DNA of 64,000 nucleotides from Klebsiella terrigena (GTDB lineage: Bacteria > Pseudomonadota > Gammaproteobacteria > Enterobacterales > Enterobacteriaceae), in the NCBI RefSeq assembly GCF_006539725.1, contig NZ_BJNO01000024.1, positions 1 to 64,000 on the forward strand, written 5' to 3'. The translations under genes and the position numbers were made by a program. Of this stretch, positions 21,757 to 33,547 are shown in pieces. Numbering within the stretch: position 1 is the first letter of the stretch; each line of letters starts with the position of its first letter. Under the pieces are notes generated by a model. It was not told the origin of the DNA. It searched no databases and saw only the letters and a list, made by a program, of their open reading frames with translations.

Positions 21757-23298
21757 ATGCAACTGAATTCCACCGAAATCAGCGAACTGATCAAGCAGCG
21801 CATTGCTCAGTTCAATGTTGTGAGCGAGGCTCACAACGAAGGTACTATCGTTTCCGTCAGTGACGGTGTTATCCGCATCCACGGCCTGGCCGATTGTATG
21901 CAGGGTGAGATGATCTCTCTGCCGGGTAACCGTTTCGCTATCGCCCTGAACCTGGAGCGCGACTCCGTAGGTGCGGTAGTGATGGGTCCGTATGCTGACC
22001 TTGCCGAAGGCATGAAGGTTAAGTGTACTGGCCGTATCCTGGAAGTTCCTGTCGGTCGTGGCCTGCTGGGCCGCGTGGTGAACACCCTGGGTGCACCAAT
22101 TGACGGTAAAGGTCCGGTTGAACACGATGGCTTCTCGCCAATCGAAGTTATCGCACCGGGCGTAATCGAACGTCAGTCCGTCGACCAGCCGGTACAGACC
22201 GGTTATAAATCCGTCGATGCAATGATCCCAATCGGCCGTGGCCAGCGTGAGCTGATCATCGGTGACCGTCAGACCGGTAAAACCGCGATGGCAATCGATG
22301 CGATCATCAACCAGCGTGATTCCGGCATTAAGTGCGTCTACGTGGCTATCGGCCAGAAAGCGTCCACCATCTCTAACGTGGTACGTAAACTGGAAGAACA
22401 CGGCGCGCTGTCCAACACCATCGTTGTTGTGGCGACCGCTTCTGAATCCGCTGCGCTGCAGTACCTGGCTCCGTATGCCGGTTGCGCAATGGGCGAATAC
22501 TTCCGCGACCGCGGCGAAGATGCGCTGATCGTATACGATGACCTGTCTAAACAGGCCGTTGCTTACCGTCAGGTGTCCCTGCTGCTCCGCCGTCCGCCAG
22601 GACGTGAAGCATTCCCAGGCGACGTGTTCTACCTCCACTCCCGTCTGCTGGAGCGCGCATCCCGCGTTAACGCTGAATACGTTGAGAACTTCACCAAAGG
22701 TGAAGTGAAAGGTAAAACAGGTTCCCTGACCGCGCTGCCGATTATCGAAACTCAGGCTGGTGACGTTTCCGCATTCGTTCCGACTAACGTAATTTCCATT
22801 ACCGATGGTCAGATCTTCCTGGAAACCAACCTGTTTAACTCCGGTATTCGTCCGGCGGTCAACCCGGGTATCTCCGTATCCCGTGTTGGTGGTGCTGCTC
22901 AGACCAAGATCATCAAGAAACTGTCCGGTGGTATTCGTACCGCTCTGGCACAGTATCGTGAACTGGCTGCGTTCTCTCAGTTCGCATCCGATCTGGATGA
23001 AGCAACCCGTAAACAGCTGAGCCATGGTCAGAAAGTAACCGAGCTGCTGAAACAGAAACAGTATGCTCCGATGTCTGTAGCACAGCAGGGCCTGGTTCTG
23101 TTTGCTGCGGAACGCGGTTACCTCGAAGATGTGGAACTGGCGAAAATCGGTAGCTTCGAAGCCGCTCTGCTGGCTTACGTTGACCGTGACCACGCTCCGC
23201 TGATGCAAGAGATTAACCAGACCGGTGGCTATAACGACGAGATCGAAGGCAAGCTGAAAGGCATCCTCGACTCCTTCAAAGCAACCCAGTCCTGGTAA
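21757..23298 (+). CDS. atpA: F0F1 ATP synthase subunit alpha (AtpA)
   Basis: The regulatory nucleotide-binding subunit of F1, 513 residues, the E. coli length. The P-loop is GDRQTGKTA (about residues 169-177) and Walker B is [12 protein letters not shown]. The arginine finger is in [10 protein letters not shown] (about residues 371-380), and the ATPase alpha/beta signature is [10 protein letters not shown]. It is the central gene of the operon and is preceded by GGGGACTGGAGC. Confidence 0.99.
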   Translation: MQLNSTEISELIKQRIAQFNVVSEAHNEGTIVSVSDGVIRIHGLADCMQGEMISLPGNRFAIALNLERDSVGAVVMGPYADLAEGMKVKCTGRILEVPVGRGLLGRVVNTLGAPIDGKGPVEHDGFSPIEVIAPGVIERQSVDQPVQTGYKSVDAMIPIGRGQRELIIGDRQTGKTAMAIDAIINQRDSGIKCVYVAIGQKASTISNVVRKLEEHGALSNTIVVVATASESAALQYLAPYAGCAMGEYFRDRGEDALIVYDDLSKQAVAYRQVSLLLRRPPGREAFPGDVFYLHSRLLERASRVNAEYVENFTKGEVKGKTGSLTALPIIETQAGDVSAFVPTNVISITDGQIFLETNLFNSGIRPAVNPGISVSRVGGAAQTKIIKKLSGGIRTALAQYRELAAFSQFASDLDEATRKQLSHGQKVTELLKQKQYAPMSVAQQGLVLFAAERGYLEDVELAKIGSFEAALLAYVDRDHAPLMQEINQTGGYNDEIEGKLKGILDSFKATQSW

Positions 23299-23348
23299 AG
23301 TCTGGCGGCTTGTCTTAGGGCAAGCCGCACGGCATTGAGGAGAAGTTC

Positions 23349-25621
<2,273 letters not shown>

Positions 25622-25641
25622 CGCCTTAATCGGAGGGTGAT

Positions 25642-26061
25642 ATGGCAATGACTTACCACCTGGACGTCGTCAGCGCAGAGAAGCAAATGTTCTCTGGTCT
25701 GGTCGAGAAAATCCAGGTAACGGGTAGTGAAGGTGAGCTGGGTATTTTCCCGGGTCACGCACCGCTGCTCACCGCCATTAAGCCTGGTATGATTCGCATC
25801 GTTAAACAGCACGGTCATGAAGAGTTTATCTATCTGTCCGGCGGCATTCTTGAAGTGCAGCCTGGCAGCGTGACCGTACTGGCTGATACGGCAATTCGTG
25901 GCCAGGATCTCGACGAAGCACGAGCCCTGGAATCGAAGCGTAAAGCGGAAGAGCACATTAACAGCTCTCACGGCGACGTAGATTACGCTCAGGCGTCTGC
26001 GGAACTGGCCAAAGCGATCGCCAAACTGCGCGTTATCGAATTGACCAAAAAAGCGATGTAA
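25642..26061 (+). CDS. atpC: F0F1 ATP synthase subunit epsilon (AtpC)
   Basis: The rotor subunit that inhibits ATP hydrolysis through its C-terminal helices; 139 residues. The N-terminal beta-sandwich holds [23 protein letters not shown], and the C-terminal helical hairpin ends in [17 protein letters not shown]. It is the last gene of the operon, followed by a strong terminator. Confidence 0.99.
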   Translation: MAMTYHLDVVSAEKQMFSGLVEKIQVTGSEGELGIFPGHAPLLTAIKPGMIRIVKQHGHEEFIYLSGGILEVQPGSVTVLADTAIRGQDLDEARALESKRKAEEHINSSHGDVDYAQASAELAKAIAKLRVIELTKKAM

Positions 26062-26082
26062 CACCGGCTTGAAAGTTAAAAG

Positions 26083-26111
26083 GCCAGTCTGGTTTCCAGG
26101 CTGGCTTTTTT
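26083..26111 (+). terminator. atp operon terminator
   Basis: The stem GCCAGTCTGG/CCAGGCTGGC (26083-26092/26096-26105) with a TTT loop is followed by TTTTTTA, 21 bases after the atpC stop. Confidence 0.9.
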
Positions 26112-26182
26112 ATGGTTTCGTTTCAGTAATTTCAAAACTAAAAAGACATTTTAAAAATTTTGTGATGATGATCGCGTTTTTG

Positions 26183-26211
26183 TTGATCGCTCAAAAAATG
26201 AGGTGTAGACT
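26183..26211 (+). promoter_or_regulatory. candidate sigma-70 promoter for the small ORF at 26276
   Basis: TTGATC (26183-26188) and TAGACT (26206-26211) are separated by exactly 17 bases. The predicted start of transcription would fall at the left edge of the CRP site at 26218-26233, so CRP bound there would repress rather than activate this promoter. Confidence 0.45.
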
Positions 26212-26217
26212 TCTTTT

Positions 26218-26233
26218 TGTGATGTGCATCACA
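26218..26233. promoter_or_regulatory. near-consensus CRP site
   Basis: TGTGATGTGCATCACA has both perfect half-sites (TGTGA-N6-TCACA) and symmetric T/A flanks (TTTT...AAAA), close to the ideal CRP site. Its centre is about 51 bases before the ATG of the small ORF at 26276. If it activates as a class II site (centre at -41.5), transcription would start near 26267. Confidence 0.75.
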
Positions 26234-26275
26234 AAAAATAATTTATCAAAACGTCTCTCTATTCAGGAAGTCATC

Positions 26276-26347
26276 ATGAAACTGCTCAATAAAATCATCG
26301 CCTTCTTCAGCACTATGAACGTGACCTTCGGGACCTTCAATAACTAA
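26276..26347 (+). CDS. possible 23-residue small hydrophobic protein
   Basis: The ATG follows AGGAAGTCATC, a good ribosome site at 8-base spacing. The peptide begins MKLLNKIIAFF and ends GTFNN, with TAA at 26345. It is basic at the N-terminus, then hydrophobic and aromatic, so it could sit at or in the membrane. I do not recognise it. It lies between the atp terminator and a palindromic terminator at 26429, behind a CRP site, so it has the layout of a free-standing transcription unit. It could instead be a leader peptide or chance ORF; the in-frame open stretch from 26069 has no ribosome site. Confidence 0.45.
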   Translation: MKLLNKIIAFFSTMNVTFGTFNN

Positions 26348-26428
26348 GAAGCCACTCTCCGGCCTGCATTTGCGCTGTACCGCTAACTAAAACGACAACA
26401 CATGCGGTGTGAAGCAGGAAAGAAAGTA

Positions 26429-26460
26429 AAAGGTCGCCCGCGGGCGACCTTTGTATTTTA
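26429..26460. terminator. bidirectional terminator shared by small ORF and pelX
   Basis: A perfect 24-bp palindrome (26429-26452; arms AAAGGTCGCCCG and its complement) lies 17 bases after the pelX stop. It has A-runs on the left and a T-rich run on the right, so it can end transcription from both directions. Confidence 0.85.
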
Positions 26461-26469
26461 GGGCCAGTA

Positions 26470-28653
26470 TCAGGAACGAGGCTGGCTGCGGCTGAGGAAA
26501 TTACCGATATTGAAACGGCCATCCGCATGACGCAGCAGCGGATCCGGCAGCGCCAGCGTTTGATAGTCGTCGCTCTTAATGCTCTTTCCCTCGGCGTTGA
26601 TGCTCTTACCGTCGTGGATAAAATAGTTGCTGTCGTCGATATTACCGACCACGGCATCATCGTATTTTCCCGGCCGGCTGCGCAGGGAGATATTGTCGCT
26701 AAACGAGCCCTGAGTCTCGGGTTTACCGTACGGGCTGGCGCGGAAGATGTAGTTAAAGCGCTGATTATCCACCGCCACGTTGTTGACCACCACCAGCCTG
26801 CCGGGGTTGAAGTTATCCGTAAAACCGTCCAGGTGATTACCTATCGCAATGCTGTTGCGCACCTCATGCGCCACCGGCTGCCCTTCCCCGCCCAGCTTAA
26901 AACCATTGCTGGTGTTATTACGGGCAATTGAGTTCTCAATCGTCACAACGCCGTTGGCACCATCTTCAATCTTGTTGAACAGGTCAAATCCGTCGTCGAT
27001 ATTATCGTAGGAGTAGCAGCCTTCGAGCCGGTTTCCCTCACCGACCCGCATTTTTACCGCAAACCCATCGGCGTTGATCTTGCCCGGATCTTCATTGCTG
27101 AACGATTCGGAGTTGACCACCCGGTTGTAGCTGGCCCACAGCGGGCGTCCCACGTCCGGTGGAGAGGAAATTTGAATCCCGGTATCGTCGTTGCGATAAG
27201 CGGTGACGTTCTCAATCAGATTATGGCTGCCCTGCACGCGCAGGCTTTTATCGGTGACGGAGATCCCCTTGATATGCCAGTAGCTGGCGTCGAGCTGCAG
27301 GCCGTGAATAACCGCCTTTCCGTCGGCCCGCAGCGTCTTAGGTTGCCCTTTGAGCCCGCTGGCGCTGAGCGGGATCGGCGTTTGCGGATAGTCTCCGGCG
27401 GCTAAGATAAGCGTGCCGCCAGCCGGCAGTAGTTCCACGCCGCGGGAGAGAGTGAGCGGATCGTCAGCCGTTCCGCTGGCGTTCGCCTGCCCTTGCGCAG
27501 AAACGTAGAGGGTATGCCCTTCGACGCCGACGCTGCGTTCAACCGTCAGCGTTTGCGTCACCGGCTTGCCGCTGGTGGCCGGCGTAAACAGCACCTCGAA
27601 GATGTTCTTGTCTTTGAGCGTGGCGGGTTGCGTAAACATCTCCCCGGCTTTGACGGCGATGTCCTTGCCGATGATGACTTCGTCCTGGCGGACGGTGAAG
27701 CGCCCGTCATAGTTAGCCCGCGCCTGCAGAATATACTCCGCGCTCTGGCTTTGGGTGCCAGAGGCAATCTGCATCACAACCGGCCAGGCTTTCGCGATAT
27801 AGGGCGCAGAAGCCTGCGTCCTGGCTGCTGAAGTCGTCAGCGAGGCGTTGCTGATGGTGATTTTGGCATTACGCGAGGCGAAAAAGCCGACGTAGTAATG
27901 GTCTTTATCCTGCTGGGCGATCGTGTCGCTGCGGGGAACCTTCTTGCTTACCCATTCGCTGCTGCCCGTCGGTGCCCATGAGGTGATGAAACCGTCGTTA
28001 GTGCGTTCCAGCTTGAGCTGAAAGGTAGGTGTTTGCTGGAGATCGATATTCTCTTTGTAGCTCTGCCTGGTAATAGAAGAACCGGCATTGCCCCAGGGCT
28101 GGGAAATCCCTTCCCGGCCGATCGCCTGCAGTTTTATATGCGTATGATCTTTCTTATCCTGGGTCACGATCGCGTTCATGAGCATATTCGATGCTGCCGG
28201 AAACTCTTCATAGCCCACCTTTAAAGGCTGCTGGCGCGGCAGACCGATAACATCACGCACCAGCAGCCCGGCGCCTTCCTGCGCTGCCGGACGGGCGCCG
28301 TTCTCCGGGCCAAACTGATCCACCGTGACCGTCGCCTGCAGGATAAAGTTTTGGCTAACCGGCAGCATGGTATAAAAGAAGGTCAGGCCGTCATGCGAAT
28401 TCGCGATCTTGCCTCCCCGGCTCTCAATGGTGACGGGAGCGCTGAGATCGGCTGTATCCTGGGGCGTCAGCTTTTTACCTGCTATCGTAACGTCATTCAC
28501 CCCGATTTTTTCCGGCAGTACGTTGGAGGAGAAATTAACGTCGGTTGATTGACCAAAAGCGATACCTCGCCAGACATGAGCCTCGCCAGCGTGCAGCGGC
28601 AATGCGATAATTGAGCTACAAAGGGCTAATGCCAAAGGGATTTTTTTATTCAT
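26470..28653 (-). CDS. pelX: exopolygalacturonate lyase, PL9 family (PelX-like)
   Basis: Predicted to release unsaturated digalacturonate from polygalacturonate by beta-elimination in the periplasm. It is 727 residues, close to PelX of Dickeya. A signal peptide (MNKKIPLALALCSSIIALPLHA) is followed by an N-terminal beta-rich region and a right-handed beta-helix (about residues 390-690). PL9 hallmarks are NADGFAVKMRVGEGN, with the likely catalytic lysine K534, and CYSYDNIDDGFDLF with the calcium-binding aspartates D553/D554/D557. A KdgR-type operator lies upstream. It is absent from this position in E. coli, where atpC is next to glmU. The subfamily assignment is from motifs; exo action is inferred. 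Confidence 0.88.
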   Translation of the reverse strand: MNKKIPLALALCSSIIALPLHAGEAHVWRGIAFGQSTDVNFSSNVLPEKIGVNDVTIAGKKLTPQDTADLSAPVTIESRGGKIANSHDGLTFFYTMLPVSQNFILQATVTVDQFGPENGARPAAQEGAGLLVRDVIGLPRQQPLKVGYEEFPAASNMLMNAIVTQDKKDHTHIKLQAIGREGISQPWGNAGSSITRQSYKENIDLQQTPTFQLKLERTNDGFITSWAPTGSSEWVSKKVPRSDTIAQQDKDHYYVGFFASRNAKITISNASLTTSAARTQASAPYIAKAWPVVMQIASGTQSQSAEYILQARANYDGRFTVRQDEVIIGKDIAVKAGEMFTQPATLKDKNIFEVLFTPATSGKPVTQTLTVERSVGVEGHTLYVSAQGQANASGTADDPLTLSRGVELLPAGGTLILAAGDYPQTPIPLSASGLKGQPKTLRADGKAVIHGLQLDASYWHIKGISVTDKSLRVQGSHNLIENVTAYRNDDTGIQISSPPDVGRPLWASYNRVVNSESFSNEDPGKINADGFAVKMRVGEGNRLEGCYSYDNIDDGFDLFNKIEDGANGVVTIENSIARNNTSNGFKLGGEGQPVAHEVRNSIAIGNHLDGFTDNFNPGRLVVVNNVAVDNQRFNYIFRASPYGKPETQGSFSDNISLRSRPGKYDDAVVGNIDDSNYFIHDGKSINAEGKSIKSDDYQTLALPDPLLRHADGRFNIGNFLSRSQPRS

Positions 28654-28693
28654 TTTTTCCTCCAGAGTAAATAATGAGCAGCATTATCGGGGG

Positions 28694-28713
28694 AATGAAA
28701 CGGCGTTTCTATT
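28694..28713. promoter_or_regulatory. KdgR-type operator of pelX
   Basis: AATGAAACGGCGTTTCTATT is an inverted repeat (GAAAC-GGC-GTTTC) close to the KdgR box consensus AATRAAAYRNYGTTTYATT, with one extra base in the right arm. It lies 41-60 bases upstream of the pelX start codon. It implies repression by KdgR and relief by 2-keto-3-deoxygluconate, the pectin breakdown product. Confidence 0.7.
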
Positions 28714-28999
28714 TGTCGTGTCACAATAAATGAATAATAAAACCATGTTTTAATTTTATGTTTTCGCTTTATTCAGGCGTCGAAAAAACAGCAAAAGCAG
28801 AGGGATAGCAAATATTCATCTCTCTTATCGGGTTTTTTCGGAGATAAACTGATTTGCAGTGACTAAAAATAGCGCCATAAAATGGTGTATAGCGTTGAGC
28901 CTGAGCGTTTTATCCTCGTCTCGTTTCATGATGAAAAATATGTAGTAATTTCAACGTGAAAGGCTTTTACTTTTCGTTCTAACAGCTGTCAGGATGCGT
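28714..28999 (+). promoter_or_regulatory. pelX-glmU intergenic region
   Basis: The AT-rich gap carries the divergent promoters of pelX and glmU. In E. coli the glmU leader has NagC operators; an AT-rich stretch at 28928-28975 could correspond, but I cannot identify a clear NagC box. No further gene is visible. Confidence 0.35.
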
Positions 29000-30370
29000 A
29001 TGTCAAACAGTGCGATGAGCGTGGTTGTCCTTGCCGCAGGCAAAGGGACCCGCATGTATTCCGATCTTCCCAAGGTGCTGCACGCCCTGGCTGGGAAGCC
29101 AATGGTTCAGCATGTCATTGATGCTACTAAAGATTTAGGCGCCTCTTCCGTACACCTTGTGTATGGGCACGGCGGCGATCTGCTGCGTCAAACGCTGCAT
29201 GAAGACAACCTTAACTGGGTTCTGCAGGCAGAACAGCTGGGAACCGGCCATGCGATGCAGCAGGCGGCACCTTTCTTTGCCGATGATGAAGACATCATGA
29301 TGCTGTACGGCGACGTCCCGCTGATCTCCGTCGATACCCTGCAGCGCCTGCGCGCCGCCAAACCGCAGGGCGGAATTGGCCTGCTGACGGTGAAGCTGGA
29401 CGATCCGAGCGGCTATGGACGCATCACCCGTGATAACGGCCGGGTAAGCGGTATCGTTGAGCATAAAGATGCCAGCGAAGCGCAGCGTCAAATTCAGGAA
29501 ATCAACACCGGGATCCTGATCGCCGGCGGCGCGGATTTAAAACGCTGGCTGGCGAAGCTGACGAATAACAACGTCCAGGGCGAATACTACATTACCGATA
29601 TCATCGCCATGGCGTATCAGGAAGGCCGGGAAATCGTTGCCGTCCATCCGCAGCGTTTAAGCGAAGTTGAAGGCGTCAACAACCGCCTGCAGCTCTCCCG
29701 CCTCGAGCGCGTCTATCAGTCTGAACAGGCAGAAAAACTGCTGCTGGCGGGCGTGATGCTGCGCGATCCGGCTCGTTTTGATCTGCGCGGCACCCTGACG
29801 CACGGGCGCGACGTTGAGATTGATACTAACGTTATCCTTGAGGGCAACGTGGTGCTGGGCGAACGGGTGAAAATTGGCACCGGCTGCGTGATTAAAAACA
29901 GCACCATCGGCGATGACTGCGAAATCAGCCCGTACTCGGTGGTGGAAGATGCCCACCTGCAGGCTGCCTGCACTATCGGACCTTTTGCTCGTCTGCGTCC
30001 GGGTGCGGAGCTGCTGGAAGGCGCGCACGTCGGCAACTTTGTCGAAATGAAGAAAGCGCGGCTGGGTAAAGGCTCGAAGGCGGGGCACCTCTCCTACCTT
30101 GGCGATGCGGAAATCGGCGATAACGTCAATATCGGTGCAGGGACCATCACCTGTAACTATGACGGCGCCAATAAATTTAAAACCATCATCGGCAACGACG
30201 TGTTTGTCGGCTCGGACAGCCAGCTGGTGGCGCCCGTAACCGTAGGCAACGGCGTGACGATTGCCGCCGGTACGACGGTAACCCGCGATATCGCTGATAA
30301 TGAATTAGTATTAAGCCGCGTGCCGCAGGTCCATAAGCAGGGCTGGCAGCGTCCGGTGAAGAAAAAGTAG
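29000..30370 (+). CDS. glmU: bifunctional GlcNAc-1-P uridyltransferase / GlcN-1-P acetyltransferase GlmU
   Basis: Makes UDP-N-acetylglucosamine for peptidoglycan and lipid A in two steps. The N-terminal uridyltransferase domain has [18 protein letters not shown] (about residues 11-28), and the C-terminal left-handed beta-helix with hexapeptide repeats acetylates GlcN-1-P (catalytic His in [14 protein letters not shown]). Two in-frame ATGs exist, at 28994 and 29000. The second has AGGA 5 bases upstream and gives 456 residues, the E. coli length. It is cotranscribed with glmS. Confidence 0.97.
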   Translation: MSNSAMSVVVLAAGKGTRMYSDLPKVLHALAGKPMVQHVIDATKDLGASSVHLVYGHGGDLLRQTLHEDNLNWVLQAEQLGTGHAMQQAAPFFADDEDIMMLYGDVPLISVDTLQRLRAAKPQGGIGLLTVKLDDPSGYGRITRDNGRVSGIVEHKDASEAQRQIQEINTGILIAGGADLKRWLAKLTNNNVQGEYYITDIIAMAYQEGREIVAVHPQRLSEVEGVNNRLQLSRLERVYQSEQAEKLLLAGVMLRDPARFDLRGTLTHGRDVEIDTNVILEGNVVLGERVKIGTGCVIKNSTIGDDCEISPYSVVEDAHLQAACTIGPFARLRPGAELLEGAHVGNFVEMKKARLGKGSKAGHLSYLGDAEIGDNVNIGAGTITCNYDGANKFKTIIGNDVFVGSDSQLVAPVTVGNGVTIAAGTTVTRDIADNELVLSRVPQVHKQGWQRPVKKK

Positions 30371-30479
30371 GTCATTTATCCCTCGTCCTTTTGGGATGAG
30401 GCCGGGGTGAGAGGATAAAATAATCCTCCCCCCACGGCAGTAACCATAAAAATAGCCCCACTCTCTACAAGGCTCGGGG

Positions 30480-30557
30480 CGCCCGAAAAGGGCATTACCC
30501 AACGGCAAATGCGTTGGGTAAAATACAGGTCAGCGACAACGCATGGCATAACGCCAT
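30480..30557 (+). promoter_or_regulatory. structured glmS leader
   Basis: Three inverted repeats precede glmS: GCCC/GGGC (30480-30493), TACCCAACG/CGTTGGGTA (30496-30504/30512-30520) and ATGGC/GCCAT (30543-30547/30553-30557), the last just upstream of the CAGGAAA ribosome site. In E. coli the glmUS mRNA is cut by RNase E here and glmS translation is activated by the sRNA GlmZ. The structure here suggests the same control, but no GlmZ is in this window. Confidence 0.5.
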
Positions 30558-30574
30558 TATCAGGAAATTTAACT

Positions 30575-32404
30575 ATGTGTGGAATTGTTGGCGCAGTCGC
30601 GCAGCGTGATATTGCTGAAATCCTTATCGAAGGTTTACGTCGTCTGGAATACCGTGGCTATGACTCTGCCGGTCTGGCAGTGGTTGATAACGAAGGACAT
30701 ATGTCCCGCGTTCGTCGGCTCGGTAAGGTACAGATGCTGGCTCAGGCGGTAGAAGAGCAGCCGTTGCACGGCGGTACGGGGATTGCCCATACCCGCTGGG
30801 CGACCCACGGCGAGCCGTCCGAGAGCAATGCGCATCCGCATGTTTCTGAACATATTGTGGTGGTCCACAACGGAATCATCGAAAACCATGAACCGCTGCG
30901 CGAGCTGCTGCAGTCGCGCGGCTATATTTTTGTATCAGAGACTGATACGGAAGTGATTGCACACCTGGTGCACTGGGAGCTGGAGCAAGGCGGCACCCTG
31001 CGGGAAGCCGTTCTGCGCACTATCCCACAGCTGCGCGGCGCTTACGGTACCGTGATCATGGATACCCGCGATCCGGGCACCCTGCTGGCCGCTCGTTCAG
31101 GCAGCCCGCTGGTTATCGGTCTGGGTATGGGGGAGAACTTCATCGCCTCCGATCAGCTGGCGCTGCTGCCGGTGACCCGCCGCTTTATCTTCCTCGAAGA
31201 GGGTGATATCGCGGAAGTTTCCCGCCGCTCGGTGGTGGTGTTTGATAAGTCAGGCGCGGAGGTTAAACGCCCGGATATCGAATCCAACCTGCAGTACGAC
31301 GCGGGCGATAAGGGGATCTACCGCCACTACATGCAAAAAGAGATCTACGAGCAGCCGAACGCCATCAAGAACACTCTCTCCGGGCGCATTAGCCACGGAG
31401 AAGTCGATCTGAGCGAACTGGGCGTTAACGCCAACGAGATGCTGTCTCAGGTTGAGCATATTCAGATTGTCGCCTGCGGGACTTCGTATAACTCCGGGAT
31501 GGTTTCTCGCTACTGGTTTGAAGCGCTGGCCGGCGTGCCGTGCGATGTCGAAATCGCCTCTGAATTCCGCTATCGCAAATCGGCAGTACGCCGCAACAGC
31601 CTGATGATCACGCTCTCCCAGTCCGGCGAGACGGCGGATACGCTGGCCGCGCTGCGCCTGTCGAAAGAGCTGGGATATCTTGGCTCCCTGGCGATTTGCA
31701 ACGTCCCGGGCTCGTCGCTGGTTCGCGAGTCCGATCTGTCGCTGATGACCAAAGCGGGCACCGAAATCGGCGTGGCTTCCACCAAAGCCTTCACCACTCA
31801 GCTGACCGTGCTGCTGATGCTGGTGGCGAAGCTGGCGCGTCTGAAGGGCCAGGATGCGGCGATTGAGCACGATATCGTGCACGGTCTGCAGGCGTTACCG
31901 AGCCGAATCGAACAGATGCTGTCGCAGGACAAGCGTATTGAAGCGCTGGCGGAAAGCTTCTCTGATAAGCACCACGCGCTGTTCCTCGGCCGTGGCGATC
32001 AGTACCCTATTGCCCTTGAAGGGGCGCTGAAGCTGAAAGAGATCTCTTATATCCACGCGGAAGCCTACGCGGCCGGCGAGCTGAAGCACGGTCCTCTGGC
32101 CCTGATTGACGCCGAGATGCCGGTTATTGTGGTCGCACCGAACAACGAACTGCTGGAGAAGCTCAAATCCAACATTGAAGAAGTTCGCGCCCGCGGTGGT
32201 CAGCTGTACGTCTTTGCCGACGGTGATGCTGGCTTTAGCAGCAGCGACAATATGCACATCATCCAGATGCCGCATGTTGAAGAGGCGATCGCGCCAATCT
32301 TCTACACCGTGCCGCTGCAGCTGCTGGCCTATCACGTGGCGCTGATTAAAGGCACCGACGTTGACCAGCCGCGTAACCTCGCAAAATCGGTGACCGTAGA
32401 ATAA
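30575..32404 (+). CDS. glmS: glutamine--fructose-6-phosphate aminotransferase GlmS
   Basis: Converts fructose 6-phosphate and glutamine to glucosamine 6-phosphate, the first step of amino-sugar synthesis. The frame is open from 30509, but the mature enzyme must begin MCGIVGAV because Cys1 (after Met removal) is the glutaminase nucleophile. The ATG at 30575 gives 609 residues, the E. coli length, and has CAGGAAA upstream. Two SIS domains carry CGTSYNSG (about residue 301) and [28 protein letters not shown]. The C-terminal [12 protein letters not shown] is the conserved end that overlaps the Tn7 target recognition site. Confidence 0.98.
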   Translation: MCGIVGAVAQRDIAEILIEGLRRLEYRGYDSAGLAVVDNEGHMSRVRRLGKVQMLAQAVEEQPLHGGTGIAHTRWATHGEPSESNAHPHVSEHIVVVHNGIIENHEPLRELLQSRGYIFVSETDTEVIAHLVHWELEQGGTLREAVLRTIPQLRGAYGTVIMDTRDPGTLLAARSGSPLVIGLGMGENFIASDQLALLPVTRRFIFLEEGDIAEVSRRSVVVFDKSGAEVKRPDIESNLQYDAGDKGIYRHYMQKEIYEQPNAIKNTLSGRISHGEVDLSELGVNANEMLSQVEHIQIVACGTSYNSGMVSRYWFEALAGVPCDVEIASEFRYRKSAVRRNSLMITLSQSGETADTLAALRLSKELGYLGSLAICNVPGSSLVRESDLSLMTKAGTEIGVASTKAFTTQLTVLLMLVAKLARLKGQDAAIEHDIVHGLQALPSRIEQMLSQDKRIEALAESFSDKHHALFLGRGDQYPIALEGALKLKEISYIHAEAYAAGELKHGPLALIDAEMPVIVVAPNNELLEKLKSNIEEVRARGGQLYVFADGDAGFSSSDNMHIIQMPHVEEAIAPIFYTVPLQLLAYHVALIKGTDVDQPRNLAKSVTVE

Positions 32405-32434
32405 TAAGGCCACCTTGCTGAAGCGATGTGCTTC
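32370..32434 (+). other. attTn7: attTn7 region (unoccupied)
   Basis: The 3' end of glmS (TnsD recognition) and the position about 25 bases after its stop (near 32429), where Tn7-type elements insert, are intact. No Tn7 end sequences are seen. The glmS terminator follows at 32457. Confidence 0.6.
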
Positions 32435-32456
32435 AGCCGCTCGTGAGTCAATTAAA

Positions 32457-32498
32457 AATCCGGTGGTGCTGAGAACTCAGCTCCCCGGATTTTTTTTA
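32457..32498 (+). terminator. glmUS terminator
   Basis: Nested stems AATCCGG/CCGGATT (32457-32463/32485-32491) and GCTGAG/CTCAGC are followed by TTTTTTTT. Confidence 0.88.
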
Positions 32499-32594
32499 CC
32501 CGCTTCACACCTTCTCTTTTTATATATTCCCCGGCTGCGACTCAGTCCGTAAATTACAGCAACGAATTAACGCGATGCAGAAGATAATTGAACC

Positions 32595-33509
32595 ATGCCT
32601 CAGGATTACCGCGCGCAGGTATTTAAAGCGATAGACTACATCAGCCAGAATCTGTGCTTTAACCCGACGCTCGAGGAAATCGCCAGCGCCGTTGCGCTAT
32701 CCAGCTTTCATTTCCATCGTATTTTCAAGGCCGAAGTGGGTGAAACTATCGCCGGGTTCACCCGCCGTCTGCGGATGGAGAAGGCGGCGATGTGGCTGAT
32801 CGAATCTCCGCGACGCGATATTACCGGCTTAGCGCTGCGGGTCGGATTCTCCAGCTCACAAAACTTTGCTAAGGCGTTCCGCCAGCATTTTTCCGTATCG
32901 CCCGGCGAGTACCGACGTCTGCATGCTGCCAGCGTGAAAAGCAAGCCAGGAAACGTTACGGGCGAAAAAAGCGCCTATTCTCAAACCGAAGCGATGAAGG
33001 TCGTACGGGCCGATCCTGACTTCTTAGCGGCGGGCGTGCTTTCGCTACCGGCGCGGCGGGTCGCCTATATGCGACGATTTGGCCCCTATGGGAAAGAGAC
33101 CTGCTGGCTGACGCATCACGATCTGGCGGCCTCATTCCCTTGCGGGACGCCGCGACAGCCGGCCGGTATGGTCTGCATCTACTGGGATGCGCCTGAAGTC
33201 ACGCTTGGATCGCGCTGCCGCACCGACGTCTGTATTGAGCTCAGCGAAGGAGAGAGGCCGGGCAGAGGCGTTGCCGTACAGACGATTGCCGGCGGCAGCT
33301 ACGCGGTATGTAAGTTCGCCGTTTTCGGCGAGCGCCTGGATGCAGCATGGGAGATCGCTTTTGCCTGGATAAAGGCCCGAGGATTAATGAAGGGTGACCT
33401 TCCGTGCTATGAAAAATATTATAACGAAACCGATGTTGCTCTCGATTATTATGTTTTTGATATTTTCATTCCTGTAAAAAAACACCACAAGAATAACGCC
33501 TCACAATAA
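32595..33509 (+). CDS. AraC-family regulator with GyrI-like effector domain
   Basis: A 304-residue protein. Residues 8-108 form an AraC/XylS double helix-turn-helix (TLEEIASAVALSSFHFHRIFKAEVG; DITGLALRVGFSSSQNFAKAFRQHF). Residues about 125-295 form a GyrI/Rob C-terminal-like effector-binding domain (VAYMRRFGPYG; DYYVFDIFIPVK). Members of this group, such as Rob, bind small hydrophobic ligands and often control efflux or detoxification genes. It precedes an exported amidohydrolase gene by 38 bases in the same direction, which suggests a two-gene unit. The pair is absent between glmS and pstS in E. coli. The ligand and targets are unknown. Confidence 0.9.
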   Translation: MPQDYRAQVFKAIDYISQNLCFNPTLEEIASAVALSSFHFHRIFKAEVGETIAGFTRRLRMEKAAMWLIESPRRDITGLALRVGFSSSQNFAKAFRQHFSVSPGEYRRLHAASVKSKPGNVTGEKSAYSQTEAMKVVRADPDFLAAGVLSLPARRVAYMRRFGPYGKETCWLTHHDLAASFPCGTPRQPAGMVCIYWDAPEVTLGSRCRTDVCIELSEGERPGRGVAVQTIAGGSYAVCKFAVFGERLDAAWEIAFAWIKARGLMKGDLPCYEKYYNETDVALDYYVFDIFIPVKKHHKNNASQ

Positions 33510-33547
33510 TTATTATCGTGTTTATTCGCAACGCAACGGAGTTAATA

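Noticed and set aside
21610..23208. 532-codon reverse ORF across atpH-atpA
   Set aside because: It is the antisense reading of highly biased atpA codons; low-complexity composition and no start signal.
26069..26275. Upstream extension of the small ORF to 92 codons
   Set aside because: The extension runs through the atp terminator and the promoter/CRP region and has no ribosome site; only the ATG at 26276 is plausible.
32405..32594. Remnant Tn7-type transposon at attTn7
   Set aside because: No Tn7 end sequence, target duplication or tns gene is visible; the adjacent genes are an ordinary regulator and hydrolase.
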